This document shows, one piece after another, positions 6,740 through 13,242 of a stretch of DNA of 16,150 nucleotides. The notes beneath the pieces are model-generated. The model saw only the letters and a program-made list of their open reading frames with translations, ran no database searches and was not told the DNA's origin. The stretch is taken from positions 1 through 16,150 of the forward strand of contig CAJUEI010000072.1 in NCBI GenBank assembly GCA_910585255.1, read 5' to 3'. Position numbers and translations under genes: made by a program. The DNA comes from an uncultured Lachnospiraceae bacterium. GTDB taxonomy: Bacteria; Bacillota; Clostridia; Lachnospirales; Lachnospiraceae. The first letter of the stretch is position 1, and each line of letters starts with the position of its first letter.

Positions 6740-6791
6740 AAAATAGCTGTGAAAGGGAGGGAGAGGAGACTTCCTTTTACAGCTATTTTTT
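6740..6791. terminator. Bidirectional terminator between uppP and the pectinesterase gene
   Basis: AAAATAGCTGTGAAAGGGAG (6740-6759) pairs with positions 6770-6789 over about 20 bp with a few G-U pairs. A-rich and T-rich flanks give a T run on either strand. It ends both convergent genes. Confidence 0.88.
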
Positions 6792-6800
6792 GTTTTATTT

Positions 6801-7790
6801 TTAAATGTTCCAGCCGTCTAGGACTTTTTCTTTTGTATAGAGGGCGGCTTCGGATTCGCTGAGCTGATGGCTCCAAGGTACTCGTTTTTCTGGTGCTGCA
6901 CCTGGTCCGAAGGAGCGGTATTCGGCGTAGAATGTTTGGGTGTGTGCTTCTTCTTTATTCCAGTCGTGCCAGCCTTCTTCTTTGATGTGTTCTTCTAGGT
7001 TACATTCTAATAATACGGTTTTGGCGTAGTTTCTCCATGGGCGTCCTAAATAGACGGAGTGGGGCGGGCAGTCGCTTGTAAAGTGACATTGGAAGAAGAC
7101 ATAGCCATAGGGTTGTCCTTCCGGGGTGGAAGCGGCTGTAATATAGCCTCTGTTGCCGCCGTATTTACTGTCGGATCTGCCGCTGTCTTCTAGGGAATGG
7201 ATGGTACAGTGTTCAAAGTATGCGGTTGCACTTCCAAAGATAAAATCGACATCTCCATAGATGGTACAGTTTTTGTAGCAGTGTCTGCCGTTGATGCGGT
7301 CGGCGTGTTCTTTTGGACCGATAAATCCGTTTTGCTGGATGGCGGACGGTGGGAGTGGTCCGGTAAAGAGGGTATCTTGGTGTCCTAGGAGGCGGCAGTT
7401 TTCAAGGAGGATGCGATCCCCATCGGCGTAGAGAGCGAGGGCTTGTCCTGCAATGCGTCCAGAACCGGAGGAATTTTCTAGGGTTAGGTTTTTAAGGGTG
7501 ATGTCGTTGGCATCGATAAAGCAGGAGTAGGAGCGGAAGGTTCCGCATTTGGAGCCGTCCGGCATTGGCATTTTTGCATAGTCTTGGTAGGTTAGGACAG
7601 TGGTGGCGGGGTCTTCTCCTATTAGGGTGAGATAAGGGCGGTTGATGGTGAGTTTTTCTTTGTATATGCCTGGGCGGATGGATAGGGTGATGGGGGTGGT
7701 GTTGTTGGGCGGGATGGAGTCGATGGCTCCTTGGATGGTGGAAAAGGCGGTTGGGTCGGTTTTGGATACGATTAAGTTGATTTGATTCAT
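6801..7790 (-). CDS. Pectinesterase (carbohydrate esterase family 8), apparently cytoplasmic
   Basis: The product is a 329-residue right-handed beta-helix pectin methylesterase, which removes methyl groups from galacturonosyl residues. Family residues are present: GQALALYADGDR (115-126), GHQDTLF with Asp139, GDVDFIFGSA with Asp182, and YLGRPWRNY with Arg250/Trp252. It starts directly with the catalytic fold (MNQINLIVSKTDPTAFSTIQ) and has no signal peptide or anchor, so it probably acts inside the cell on imported methylated oligogalacturonides. AAAGGAG lies about 8 nt before the ATG. It is monocistronic, with a putative promoter at 7873-7901. No pectate lyase or sugar transporter gene is in the window. 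Its coding strand is C-rich, unlike the G-rich coding strands of the + genes to the left. Confidence 0.94.
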   Translation of the reverse strand: MNQINLIVSKTDPTAFSTIQGAIDSIPPNNTTPITLSIRPGIYKEKLTINRPYLTLIGEDPATTVLTYQDYAKMPMPDGSKCGTFRSYSCFIDANDITLKNLTLENSSGSGRIAGQALALYADGDRILLENCRLLGHQDTLFTGPLPPSAIQQNGFIGPKEHADRINGRHCYKNCTIYGDVDFIFGSATAYFEHCTIHSLEDSGRSDSKYGGNRGYITAASTPEGQPYGYVFFQCHFTSDCPPHSVYLGRPWRNYAKTVLLECNLEEHIKEEGWHDWNKEEAHTQTFYAEYRSFGPGAAPEKRVPWSHQLSESEAALYTKEKVLDGWNI

Positions 7791-7872
7791 GTTGATTGCT
7801 CCTTTTTGTTTGATGGGTGTGATAATTTTATTCTATAGTGGAGTTGGATTCCAGGATAGAAAGGTTGTTTTT

Positions 7873-7901
7873 ATTGTAGCATAAAGGAGGGAAGAATTCA
7901 A
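7873..7901 (-). promoter_or_regulatory. Putative promoter of the pectinesterase gene
   Basis: On the minus strand, TTGAAT (7896-7901) and TACAAT (7873-7878) are 17 nt apart. The 5' leader of about 75 nt contains an imperfect hairpin (TTCTAT...ATAGAA with TGGA...TCCA inside, about 7832-7862). No known operator was recognised. Confidence 0.55.
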
Positions 7902-7918
7902 TGTTTTGGGGGGAGGAC

Positions 7919-8152
7919 GCCAGAGTGCATTAGGAACACGCTGTTCCGCTCTTCGGAAAGCAGAAGCTCTAAGACTTCTGTGTGCAGGTGTATCCAGCCG
8001 GACGGAACGGGGTGCAATTCGCCCGTGCATCGGGCTAAACACACCCCTTTTTTTGCCATTCGGGAATGGCAAAAAATCCTAGTGGATCGACAGAAGTCTA
8101 AGAGCTTCTAGCGTTCCTTCGAAGTCACAGCGTGCTCCTAATGCACTCTGGC
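7919..8152. repeat. 234-nt inverted-repeat element (MITE-like or structured RNA)
   Basis: The outer arms (7919-7944 and 8127-8152) are complementary at 25 of 26 positions, beginning GCCAGAGTGCATTAGGAACA and ending CTCCTAATGCACTCTGGC. Inner arms (7962-7981 and 8090-8109) match at 19 of 20 and are near-palindromic themselves. The centre contains two more hairpins (8009-8076). It has no transposase, and no flanking target duplication is clear by eye. It occupies most of the gap between the divergent pectinesterase and blaI-like genes. It could be a nonautonomous mobile element, a long-hairpin RNA or a boundary element. GC content is visibly higher than in the flanks. Confidence 0.8.
8009..8076 (+). 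terminator. Nested terminator-like hairpins in the centre of the inverted-repeat element
   Basis: GGGGTG (8009-8014) pairs with CACCCC (8042-8047), and inside a 6/6 internal loop GCCCG (8021-8025) pairs with CGGGC (8031-8035). Seven T follow (8048-8054), as in an intrinsic terminator reading on +. The T run is also one arm of a second hairpin: TTTTTTGCCATT pairs with AATGGCAAAAAA around a CGGG loop (8049-8076). The two folds may coexist or compete for the T run. Confidence 0.6.
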
Positions 8153-8171
8153 TGTATGTATCGTAATTTAC

Positions 8172-8247
8172 GTTTTTGTTTTCTTTGTTTTCTTTGTTTG
8201 CTTTACTTTTTTGTTTATTTTTTTTTATTCTTTTTTATTTATTTCTT
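8172..8247 (+). repeat. T-rich low-complexity tract
   Basis: This stretch is almost all T with interspersed C and G. It includes two perfect tandem copies of TTTTCTTTG (8179-8196). It directly follows the inverted-repeat element and precedes the blaI-like upstream region. No gene lies in it. Confidence 0.6.
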
Positions 8248-8303
8248 TGGTGGGGGTGCTATGTGATATTATAGAATGGAGGATGGAAAGTTTATTTATG
8301 GTA

Positions 8304-8332
8304 TTGCTTTATTACCTACAAAGCGTTAAGAT
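8304..8332 (+). promoter_or_regulatory. Candidate promoter of the blaI-like gene
   Basis: TTGCTT (8304-8309) and TAAGAT (8327-8332) are 17 nt apart, about 40 nt upstream of the ATG. Both boxes are imperfect. I saw no clear BlaI-type TACA-N-TGTA operator nearby. Confidence 0.35.
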
Positions 8333-8372
8333 AAGGATATATGTAAAGGGTTGAGATAAAAAGGAGGGAAAT

Positions 8373-8747
8373 ATGGTACAGAAAATTTCGGAATCGGAAT
8401 TGGTATTAATGAAAATTATTTGGAAGAATGGAGGGGCAGCTTTGTATTCTTTTATTATGGAGGAATTGGAGAAGGATAAAAATGAATGGAAGAATAATAC
8501 GGTACTTACACTGCTTTCCCGACTGGTAGAAAAAAAGTTTTTAAAAATTAAGAAAATCGGCAGGCGGAATGAATATGTGGCTGCGATAACAGAAATAGAA
8601 TATCAGACGATGCAGACGCATTGTTTTCTTGATAAGGTTTATGGAGGAAATGTGAAAAATTTAGTGGCAACATTGCTGCAGCAGGATATTCTTTCGGAAG
8701 ATGAATGGAAAGAGATAGAAAACTTTTGGAGAAAAGAAAATGGGTGA
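8373..8747 (+). CDS. BlaI/MecI-family winged-helix repressor
   Basis: The product is a 124-residue member of the BlaI/MecI/CopY (penicillinase repressor) family. The N-terminal winged helix begins ISESELVLMKIIW (5-17) and runs through NTVLTLLSRLVEKKFLKIKKIGRRNEYVA (42-70); a helical dimerisation tail (about 75-122) follows. Family members bind inverted repeats and are usually released when a BlaR1/MecR1 M56-peptidase sensor cleaves them within the C-terminal helix region. No such sensor, beta-lactamase or copper transporter gene is adjacent, so the target and inducer are unknown. AAAGGAGGG precedes the ATG. The stop codon overlaps a 12-codon ORF at 8740-8778, the position where blaR1 normally starts. 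The family call is firm; the link to beta-lactam response is not supported here. Confidence 0.88.
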   Translation: MVQKISESELVLMKIIWKNGGAALYSFIMEELEKDKNEWKNNTVLTLLSRLVEKKFLKIKKIGRRNEYVAAITEIEYQTMQTHCFLDKVYGGNVKNLVATLLQQDILSEDEWKEIENFWRKENG

Positions 8748-8778
8748 GTTTATAGAAATAGGGGGGTTTTATTTTTAA
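8740..8778 (+). other. 12-codon ORF overlapping the blaI-like stop, possible sensor remnant
   Basis: An ATG at 8740 overlaps the end of the blaI-like gene and opens MGEFIEIGGFYF before a TAA. BlaI-BlaR1 pairs are often coupled this way. This could be the residue of a lost partner gene, but the peptide is too short to prove descent and no M56 coding sequence follows. Confidence 0.2.
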
Positions 8779-8801
8779 GTAGTAATTTTATGATTTAATC
8801 T

Positions 8802-8893
8802 ATCAAGGAAGTTCCACGTTTCTAAGCTGTGAAGGCGAAAGCGGTGAGTTGGGACTTTTTTGTGTCAGGTGGGGTGCAAGTCCTATCTGACAA
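8802..8893 (+). repeat. 94-nt repeat with conserved RNA-like stems, copy 2 (92 nt)
   Basis: This copy aligns with 1062-1155 over its whole length, with a 2-nt gap. The terminal stem TGTCAGGTGGGG / TCCTATCTGACA is kept, with the apical C replaced by T (still a G-U pair) and the loop changed from TATAAG to TGCAAG. The CGCTTTT/AAAAGCG stem of copy 1 becomes CGTTTCT/GAAAGCG, six of seven positions still pairing. Like copy 1 it lies just after a gene end and upstream of the next gene's promoter, without an ORF of its own. Confidence 0.7.
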
Positions 8894-8927
8894 GTGGCGA
8901 TAACAGTATAGGATTATAAGGAGGTAG

Positions 8928-8957
8928 TTAGTGGAGTGGATTCTGAATTTCCTTTGA
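8928..8957 (+). repeat. Short dispersed repeat, copy B (diverged)
   Basis: TTAGTGGAGTGGATTCTGAA and the following TTTCCTTTGA match 9966-9995 at most positions. Nearly all differences are C-to-T or A-to-G transitions. It lies between repeat copy 2 and the merR promoter. Confidence 0.45.
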
Positions 8958-8990
8958 TTGATTGAATTTTTAATTTTTTTGGATTGCCTC

Positions 8991-9021
8991 TTGACTTTCA
9001 CGTTACGTTATAGTTTATGAT
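8991..9021 (+). promoter_or_regulatory. MerR-type promoter with 19-bp spacer and operator
   Basis: TTGACT (8991-8996) and TATGAT (9016-9021) are 19 nt apart, the overlong spacing typical of promoters controlled by MerR-family proteins. Between them lies the imperfect palindrome CTTTCACGTTACGTTATAG (8995-9013), placed as a MerR dimer site should be. Autoregulation of the merR gene below is inferred. Confidence 0.7.
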
Positions 9022-9049
9022 ATAGGAAAACAGGAGAGGAGAAAAAGAT

Positions 9050-9121
9050 ATGAAAGTGTTTGCGATATGTTCAGACGGTGTTTATTTGAAAATTATGTTA
9101 GATGCTGCGGAGGATTTTTAA
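9050..9121 (+). CDS. 23-codon leader ORF upstream of merR
   Basis: The ORF begins MKVFAICSDGVYLKIMLDAA and ends one base before the merR ATG at 9123. It has a strong AGGAGAGGA site about 9 nt upstream, and its own last codons contain the merR Shine-Dalgarno sequence GCGGAGGA. This layout favours translational coupling of merR to the leader. It could be a true leader peptide or the N-terminal remnant of a lost gene. No attenuator-type codon run is seen. Confidence 0.45.
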   Translation: MKVFAICSDGVYLKIMLDAAEDF

Positions 9122-9122
9122 G

Positions 9123-9875
9123 ATGATAAAAAAAATTATGTCTGTCCATGAAGTTGTTAAATTGACTGGAATCACTGCCCGCACGCTTCATTATTATGAT
9201 GAAATTGGGCTTTTGAAACCTACGAAAGTAACCGAAGCAGGATATCGAATGTATGATGATGCCGCACTGAGCCGTTTGCAAAATATTTTATTGTTTCGCG
9301 AGCTACAGTTTCCCCTAAAAGAAATTAAGGCTATTCTTGACAGTCCTGATTTTGATCCGTCAGAAGCAATTTCTCAGCAAATTAAGTTGTTAGAATTGCA
9401 ATATAAACATATAGGGGAACTGCTTACCTTTATTCGTGAAATTCAAAGCAAAGGAGTAATAACTATGAATTTTGATGTTTTCGACAAGAGTGAAATTGAA
9501 AAATATGAGGTGGAAGTTAAAGAAAAATGGGGTAATACGAAAGCGTATCAAGAGTATAAACAGAAGGAGAGGGTTCGAAATGAAGATAGCTATAATAGGG
9601 TTGCAGATGAATTAATGGCAATGTTTTCTGAATTGGGAGAATTGAAGCATGGGACTCCTAATGCCGATGAAGTACAAAAGAAAATCTCTGCATTACAAAA
9701 ATTTATAACGGATAATTATTATGTATGTACAAATGAAATCCTTAATGGATTGGGCGAAATGTATGTATGCGATGAACGCTTTAGGAGCAATATTGACAAA
9801 GCGGGTGGAGAGGGAACGGCTGATTTTGTAAGGCAGGCTATTGCTGTGTATTGCAGTAAAAAGCAGGTGGAATGA
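9123..9875 (+). CDS. MerR-family activator with TipAS ligand-binding domain
   Basis: The product is a 250-residue regulator. An N-terminal MerR helix-turn-helix (about 6-74: VHEVVKLTGITARTLHYYDEIGLL, then GYRMYDDAALSRLQ) is followed by a coiled-coil dimerisation helix (about 78-112). A TipAS-type domain follows (about 118-246), with EVKEKWGNTKAYQEY and the C-terminal ADFVRQAIAVYC helix. TipAS domains in TipAL and Mta-like proteins bind thiopeptides or other drugs and trigger transcription by untwisting a 19-bp-spacer promoter. Such a promoter lies directly upstream, so self-activation is likely. The start at 9123 is chosen from GCGGAGGA just before it; an in-frame ATG at 9102 has no good site. 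No efflux gene is adjacent, so a remote target is possible. Repeats B and C bracket the gene. Confidence 0.93.
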   Translation: MIKKIMSVHEVVKLTGITARTLHYYDEIGLLKPTKVTEAGYRMYDDAALSRLQNILLFRELQFPLKEIKAILDSPDFDPSEAISQQIKLLELQYKHIGELLTFIREIQSKGVITMNFDVFDKSEIEKYEVEVKEKWGNTKAYQEYKQKERVRNEDSYNRVADELMAMFSELGELKHGTPNADEVQKKISALQKFITDNYYVCTNEILNGLGEMYVCDERFRSNIDKAGGEGTADFVRQAIAVYCSKKQVE

Positions 9876-9889
9876 TTGGGACTAAGTGG

Positions 9890-9948
9890 ATATGCTCCTT
9901 ATATGATAGGTTTGGGATCGTTCCTTTGCCTATGATATAGGAGCATAT
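9890..9948. repeat. 59-nt imperfect palindrome downstream of merR
   Basis: ATATGCTCCT (9890-9899) pairs with AGGAGCATAT (9939-9948), and the pairing continues through ATATGATAGG / CCTATGATAT with one bulge and one mismatch. No T run follows on +, so it is a poor terminator. It is separated from repeat copy C by only a few bases and may be part of the same element. Confidence 0.65.
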
Positions 9949-9954
9949 GATGAT

Positions 9955-9995
9955 GTTATGAGCAAGTAGCGAAGCGGATTCCGAATTTCCTTTGA
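9955..9995 (+). repeat. Short dispersed repeat, copy C
   Basis: GTTATGAGCAAGTAGC, then AAGCGGATT and CGAAT, repeat copy A (10-52) with few changes. It lies in the convergent gap between merR and the chemoreceptor gene, so unlike copy A it cannot serve as a promoter for a neighbouring gene. Confidence 0.6.
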
Positions 9996-10026
9996 CGTGA
10001 TTCTTTTGTTTATTATTGTTAAAAGA

Positions 10027-12054
10027 CTATCGAATACGAAACTGACCGATTAGATGATTCAGGGTTTTGGACTGATTGGATAATTGATTGGAAATTGCTG
10101 CACTTCTTTTAGCAGCATCCGAGTTTGACTGTATTACTTTAGAAACTTCTTTTACTCTTTTTTCCACAGAGATAATCATTTCTGACTGCTGAACACTGGC
10201 AAGTGCAATCTCATCCATTAATGTTTTAATGGACTGGATACATTCGTTAATAACCTGCATTGCAGAAATAGCAAGGGTGGTAGACTCGGTGCCTGTTTTT
10301 ATATCTTGAATGGAACGACCAATCAATAGGCTGGTGTCGTTTGCAGCTTCGGAAGATTTTGATGCAAGGTTTCTGACCTCATCTGATACAACTGAGAAGC
10401 CTTTTCCTGCACTGCCGGCATGAGCAGCTTCAACTGAGGCATTTAGTGCAAGAAGATTGGTCTGAAACGAAATATCTTCGATCGTTTTTATAATGCTTCT
10501 AATTTGCATAGAGGATTCGTCAATATTTTTTGTGGCAGTTTTAAGCTGTTCCATTTTTGTATCCGCTTCGGCTGCATAGCCTGTGGCTTTGTCAACTAAA
10601 TTGCTGGCATTTGTACAACGCACAGCACTGTTTTGAATCTGTTCGGTAATATCTGTAATAGTAGATGCCAGTCCGTCAATCGAAATTTTTTGCTGCATTG
10701 CTCCTTGAGACAATGCCTGTGCTCCTGCAGATACCTGATTTGCACCGAGTTCTACCTGGTTTGCAATCTGCATAATATCACACATCACATCGGTTAAATG
10801 CATCCGAATACTTTTTAAATTTTCTGCAAGAACTTTAAAATCGCCGATATAATAGGATTCATTTTTTACAACATCCACCGCAATATTGCCGTTTGCCATT
10901 TCTCCTAAAATTCTTCCAATATCCTCGATGGTTTTTCGCAGACAGTTACAAACGTGATGAATGGTCTGTGCAATCATTCCGATTTCATCTTTTCTGTTAT
11001 AAAACGATTCTAATTCCTTATCTGCAGACAATTCCAAATTTCCAAGACGCCGAATCGCCCGCTCCATTGTCATAAGTTCTCTGCTTTCCCGATATAAAAT
11101 CAGCAGTGTGACAAGGATAATAATGATTGCTACAACTGCACATAAAATTCCTACTACATTGTGGACGGTTCCCACTTTTGCATAAACTTCTGCTGTATTG
11201 TCATGTACCATAAAAACCCAGTTTCTGTCTTTTATATATTTATAAACGACTAGCTGACTGATACCGTTTTCGTCCTGATAGGTATATGTACCTATTTCAA
11301 TATTGTTATTTTCTTTTATTTTTTGCAGGATTTCTAAATAGCCGCTGTCGGTTGTCTGCATATTGAGCAGCGTTTCATCTGGATGGTATAGATAAGTTCC
11401 TGTTTCCACATTTAAAAATACATATTCGCTATGAGGCAGCCCTTCAATAGTTAAGTCCAGCAAGACATCCATAAGACGGCTTGCATAAACACCTGCACCT
11501 ACATAACCGATACATTCCTGTCCTTTAAAAATCGGATAATACATAGAAAGTATCATACTTCCGGTTCCCGGTGATTTCATAATTCCTAAATTAGTCAGCT
11601 GCGGCTTTGCTAAAATGGTGTTTTGAAATTCATTTAGTGATTCTCCTGTTCGAGTTGTTATTCCAATGGCTTCTTTAACGGTATGTGTTAAAACATAGGT
11701 AGAAGGGGTAGCAACATACAATCCCTCAAAGGTACCTTTAACTGCAGCAAATGATTCTGTATATTCCTGACCTTTTTGCAGCAATACAGGATTATCGGGA
11801 TCTTCAAGAAGCTCCTGAACTTCTCTGCCCAGTGCAAATGCTTTCATATATTCTTCTGCAGAAGTTACATAATCATTAATAATAGAAGCCCTTGATTCTA
11901 CGGCATCTGTCATTTGATTTGTAATATCATTTTCAACCATAGCGGCAACACACTCGGATACAATACGCCAAAGAATCAGCATCCCCACAAAAGTGATAAT
12001 TGTAGTGATAATGCCAATGCGTACAGCAAGTTTTCGATTGGCTAGAAATTTCAT
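10027..12054 (-). CDS. Methyl-accepting chemotaxis protein with dCache sensor
   Basis: The product is a 675-residue transmembrane chemoreceptor. The first membrane helix is at about 12-32, followed by an extracellular double-Cache-like sensor (about 36-290, with GYVGAGVYASRLMD and the RNWVFMVHD end) and a second helix (about 298-320). A HAMP region (about 321-376) and a long signalling coiled coil complete it. The CheA/CheW-contact tip is intact at about 525-570 (EDISFQTNLLALNASVEAAH, then GKGFSVVSDEVRNLA). It should report an extracellular ligand, likely a small metabolite as for many dCache domains, to the flagellar motor. No che gene is adjacent. AGGAGA precedes the ATG and a sigma-A promoter lies at 12118-12146. 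No C-terminal CheR-tether pentapeptide is apparent. The ligand cannot be predicted. Confidence 0.95.
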   Translation of the reverse strand: MKFLANRKLAVRIGIITTIITFVGMLILWRIVSECVAAMVENDITNQMTDAVESRASIINDYVTSAEEYMKAFALGREVQELLEDPDNPVLLQKGQEYTESFAAVKGTFEGLYVATPSTYVLTHTVKEAIGITTRTGESLNEFQNTILAKPQLTNLGIMKSPGTGSMILSMYYPIFKGQECIGYVGAGVYASRLMDVLLDLTIEGLPHSEYVFLNVETGTYLYHPDETLLNMQTTDSGYLEILQKIKENNNIEIGTYTYQDENGISQLVVYKYIKDRNWVFMVHDNTAEVYAKVGTVHNVVGILCAVVAIIIILVTLLILYRESRELMTMERAIRRLGNLELSADKELESFYNRKDEIGMIAQTIHHVCNCLRKTIEDIGRILGEMANGNIAVDVVKNESYYIGDFKVLAENLKSIRMHLTDVMCDIMQIANQVELGANQVSAGAQALSQGAMQQKISIDGLASTITDITEQIQNSAVRCTNASNLVDKATGYAAEADTKMEQLKTATKNIDESSMQIRSIIKTIEDISFQTNLLALNASVEAAHAGSAGKGFSVVSDEVRNLASKSSEAANDTSLLIGRSIQDIKTGTESTTLAISAMQVINECIQSIKTLMDEIALASVQQSEMIISVEKRVKEVSKVIQSNSDAAKRSAAISNQLSNQSKTLNHLIGQFRIR

Positions 12055-12117
12055 AAGTCTGTCTCCTGTAAATTAAAAATATCATTTCCATTTGATCTGG
12101 TTCTTTAAAACACAAAT

Positions 12118-12146
12118 ATTTTATCATAGGTTTTTTTATTTTTCAA
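12118..12146 (-). promoter_or_regulatory. Promoter of the chemoreceptor gene
   Basis: On the minus strand, TTGAAA (12141-12146) and TAAAAT (12118-12123) are exactly 17 nt apart, about 65 nt upstream of the start codon. This is a sigma-A pattern; no sigma-D (flagellar) promoter was recognised. Confidence 0.6.
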
Positions 12147-12165
12147 GTAATACCAAGAGAGGAAA

Positions 12166-13242
12166 CTATAAAACTTGATGTTTTGCAAAAATTTTATAGG
12201 AAGCAAAAACACCGATTCCTATAAAAATAAGTGCTGCTGGAACAGTCCATATGGCATATAGCAGTCCATTGCTCATTTGTTCTATTGACATAAGGGAAAT
12301 AAATTGTGCATGGTATAGAGGGAATAGTCCTATCAATCGGAACAATGGATTGGTTTCAGAAATAGGCAATATAGCAGGTAAGAAATATATTGCTGCTGCA
12401 GTAACCAATGCAGTCATTTGATTTTTACTAATAGCTGAAATAGGCAATGTTATTCCAGCAACGCTTATTGTACCTGTAAAAGCTAATAGAAATTGATATT
12501 TGAATAGTGTGCTGCAAGTAATATTGAAAGGGATATATCCTTCCGTATAAATTAAAGGTGCAAAAAGAATACTGCAGTCCAAACCGTCACTTCCATACAA
12601 TAGAAATGCAATCAGAAAATTTAAACTCGTTACTAATAAAGTAATTATAAATACAGCAATTATGCTTGCAGTTGTCTTAGCTGTTCCGCATTTTGTTCTT
12701 CCATATTTACTTGTTAGGATAATATTATCTATTCCACTATATTCGCTGCAAAAAACAGGGGCAATCGTAATGATAATAATGAATGAAAGAACAAGGAAGA
12801 TTTTCGCCATAGTTTCACTGGTAGAAAGCCAACCGTCAATATAGCCAATGTTTATTTTTTCATCGCCGAATACATCAGAGACATGCAGACCATTCCAGTT
12901 TCCATTTATATCGGAAAAATGTGCGAAAACTGCGGATTGCATAGCATTTTGGTAAAGATATACAGCGTTCATTCCATGTAAATCAGATTTAGGTTTAAAA
13001 TCGGACATCATTTGCTGTATTTTTTCGTCTGTCAATGGTCCAGAATATTTTGCAGCAATTTTTTTGTCAATTTCTACTGCGAGTTTTCCTGTTCCTTCAA
13101 GACTTTTTCCATCAAATGCAAATTTATTTTGATAACCAGAAAAACCTAAAAATATAGATAAAAGCAGGATTAAAATAAGTGCAGTTTGTGTTAGCCGCTT
13201 TGAAAATATTTTTCGCAATTCAAATTCAATTAGTTTTTTCAT
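12166..13242 (-). CDS. ABC-2 type transporter permease
   Basis: The 358-residue membrane protein has a short cytoplasmic N-terminus (FELRKIFSKR, typical of ABC-2 permeases). A first helix (about 19-34) is followed by a large extracytoplasmic loop (about 35-145) and five more hydrophobic segments (about 147-165, 192-216, 250-270, 276-295, 327-347). The large first loop is common in permeases that export peptides or lipids or confer drug resistance. Its ATG overlaps the stop of the ATPase gene by 4 nt (13239-13242), so the two are translationally coupled and form one transporter, probably a homodimeric permease with an ATPase dimer. It is the last gene of the module. The substrate is unknown. 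Confidence 0.87.
   Translation of the reverse strand: MKKLIEFELRKIFSKRLTQTALILILLLSIFLGFSGYQNKFAFDGKSLEGTGKLAVEIDKKIAAKYSGPLTDEKIQQMMSDFKPKSDLHGMNAVYLYQNAMQSAVFAHFSDINGNWNGLHVSDVFGDEKINIGYIDGWLSTSETMAKIFLVLSFIIIITIAPVFCSEYSGIDNIILTSKYGRTKCGTAKTTASIIAVFIITLLVTSLNFLIAFLLYGSDGLDCSILFAPLIYTEGYIPFNITCSTLFKYQFLLAFTGTISVAGITLPISAISKNQMTALVTAAAIYFLPAILPISETNPLFRLIGLFPLYHAQFISLMSIEQMSNGLLYAIWTVPAALIFIGIGVFASYKIFAKHQVL

Noticed and set aside
7833..8072. A 79-codon minus-strand ORF (MPFPNGKKRGVFSP...) over the inverted-repeat element.
   Set aside because: It lies almost wholly in the nested hairpins, has an Arg/Pro-rich low-complexity composition, covers the pectinesterase promoter and has no convincing ribosome site. 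It looks like a spurious ORF in a repeat.
8172..8247. The T-rich tract with tandem TTTTCTTTG as a CRISPR or other regular repeat array.
   Set aside because: There are only two perfect 9-nt units and no spacers; it is simple low-complexity sequence.
10893..11075. A 60-codon + strand ORF in the chemoreceptor gene.
   Set aside because: It is a short antisense frame within the HAMP-coding region, without a start signal or recognisable domain.
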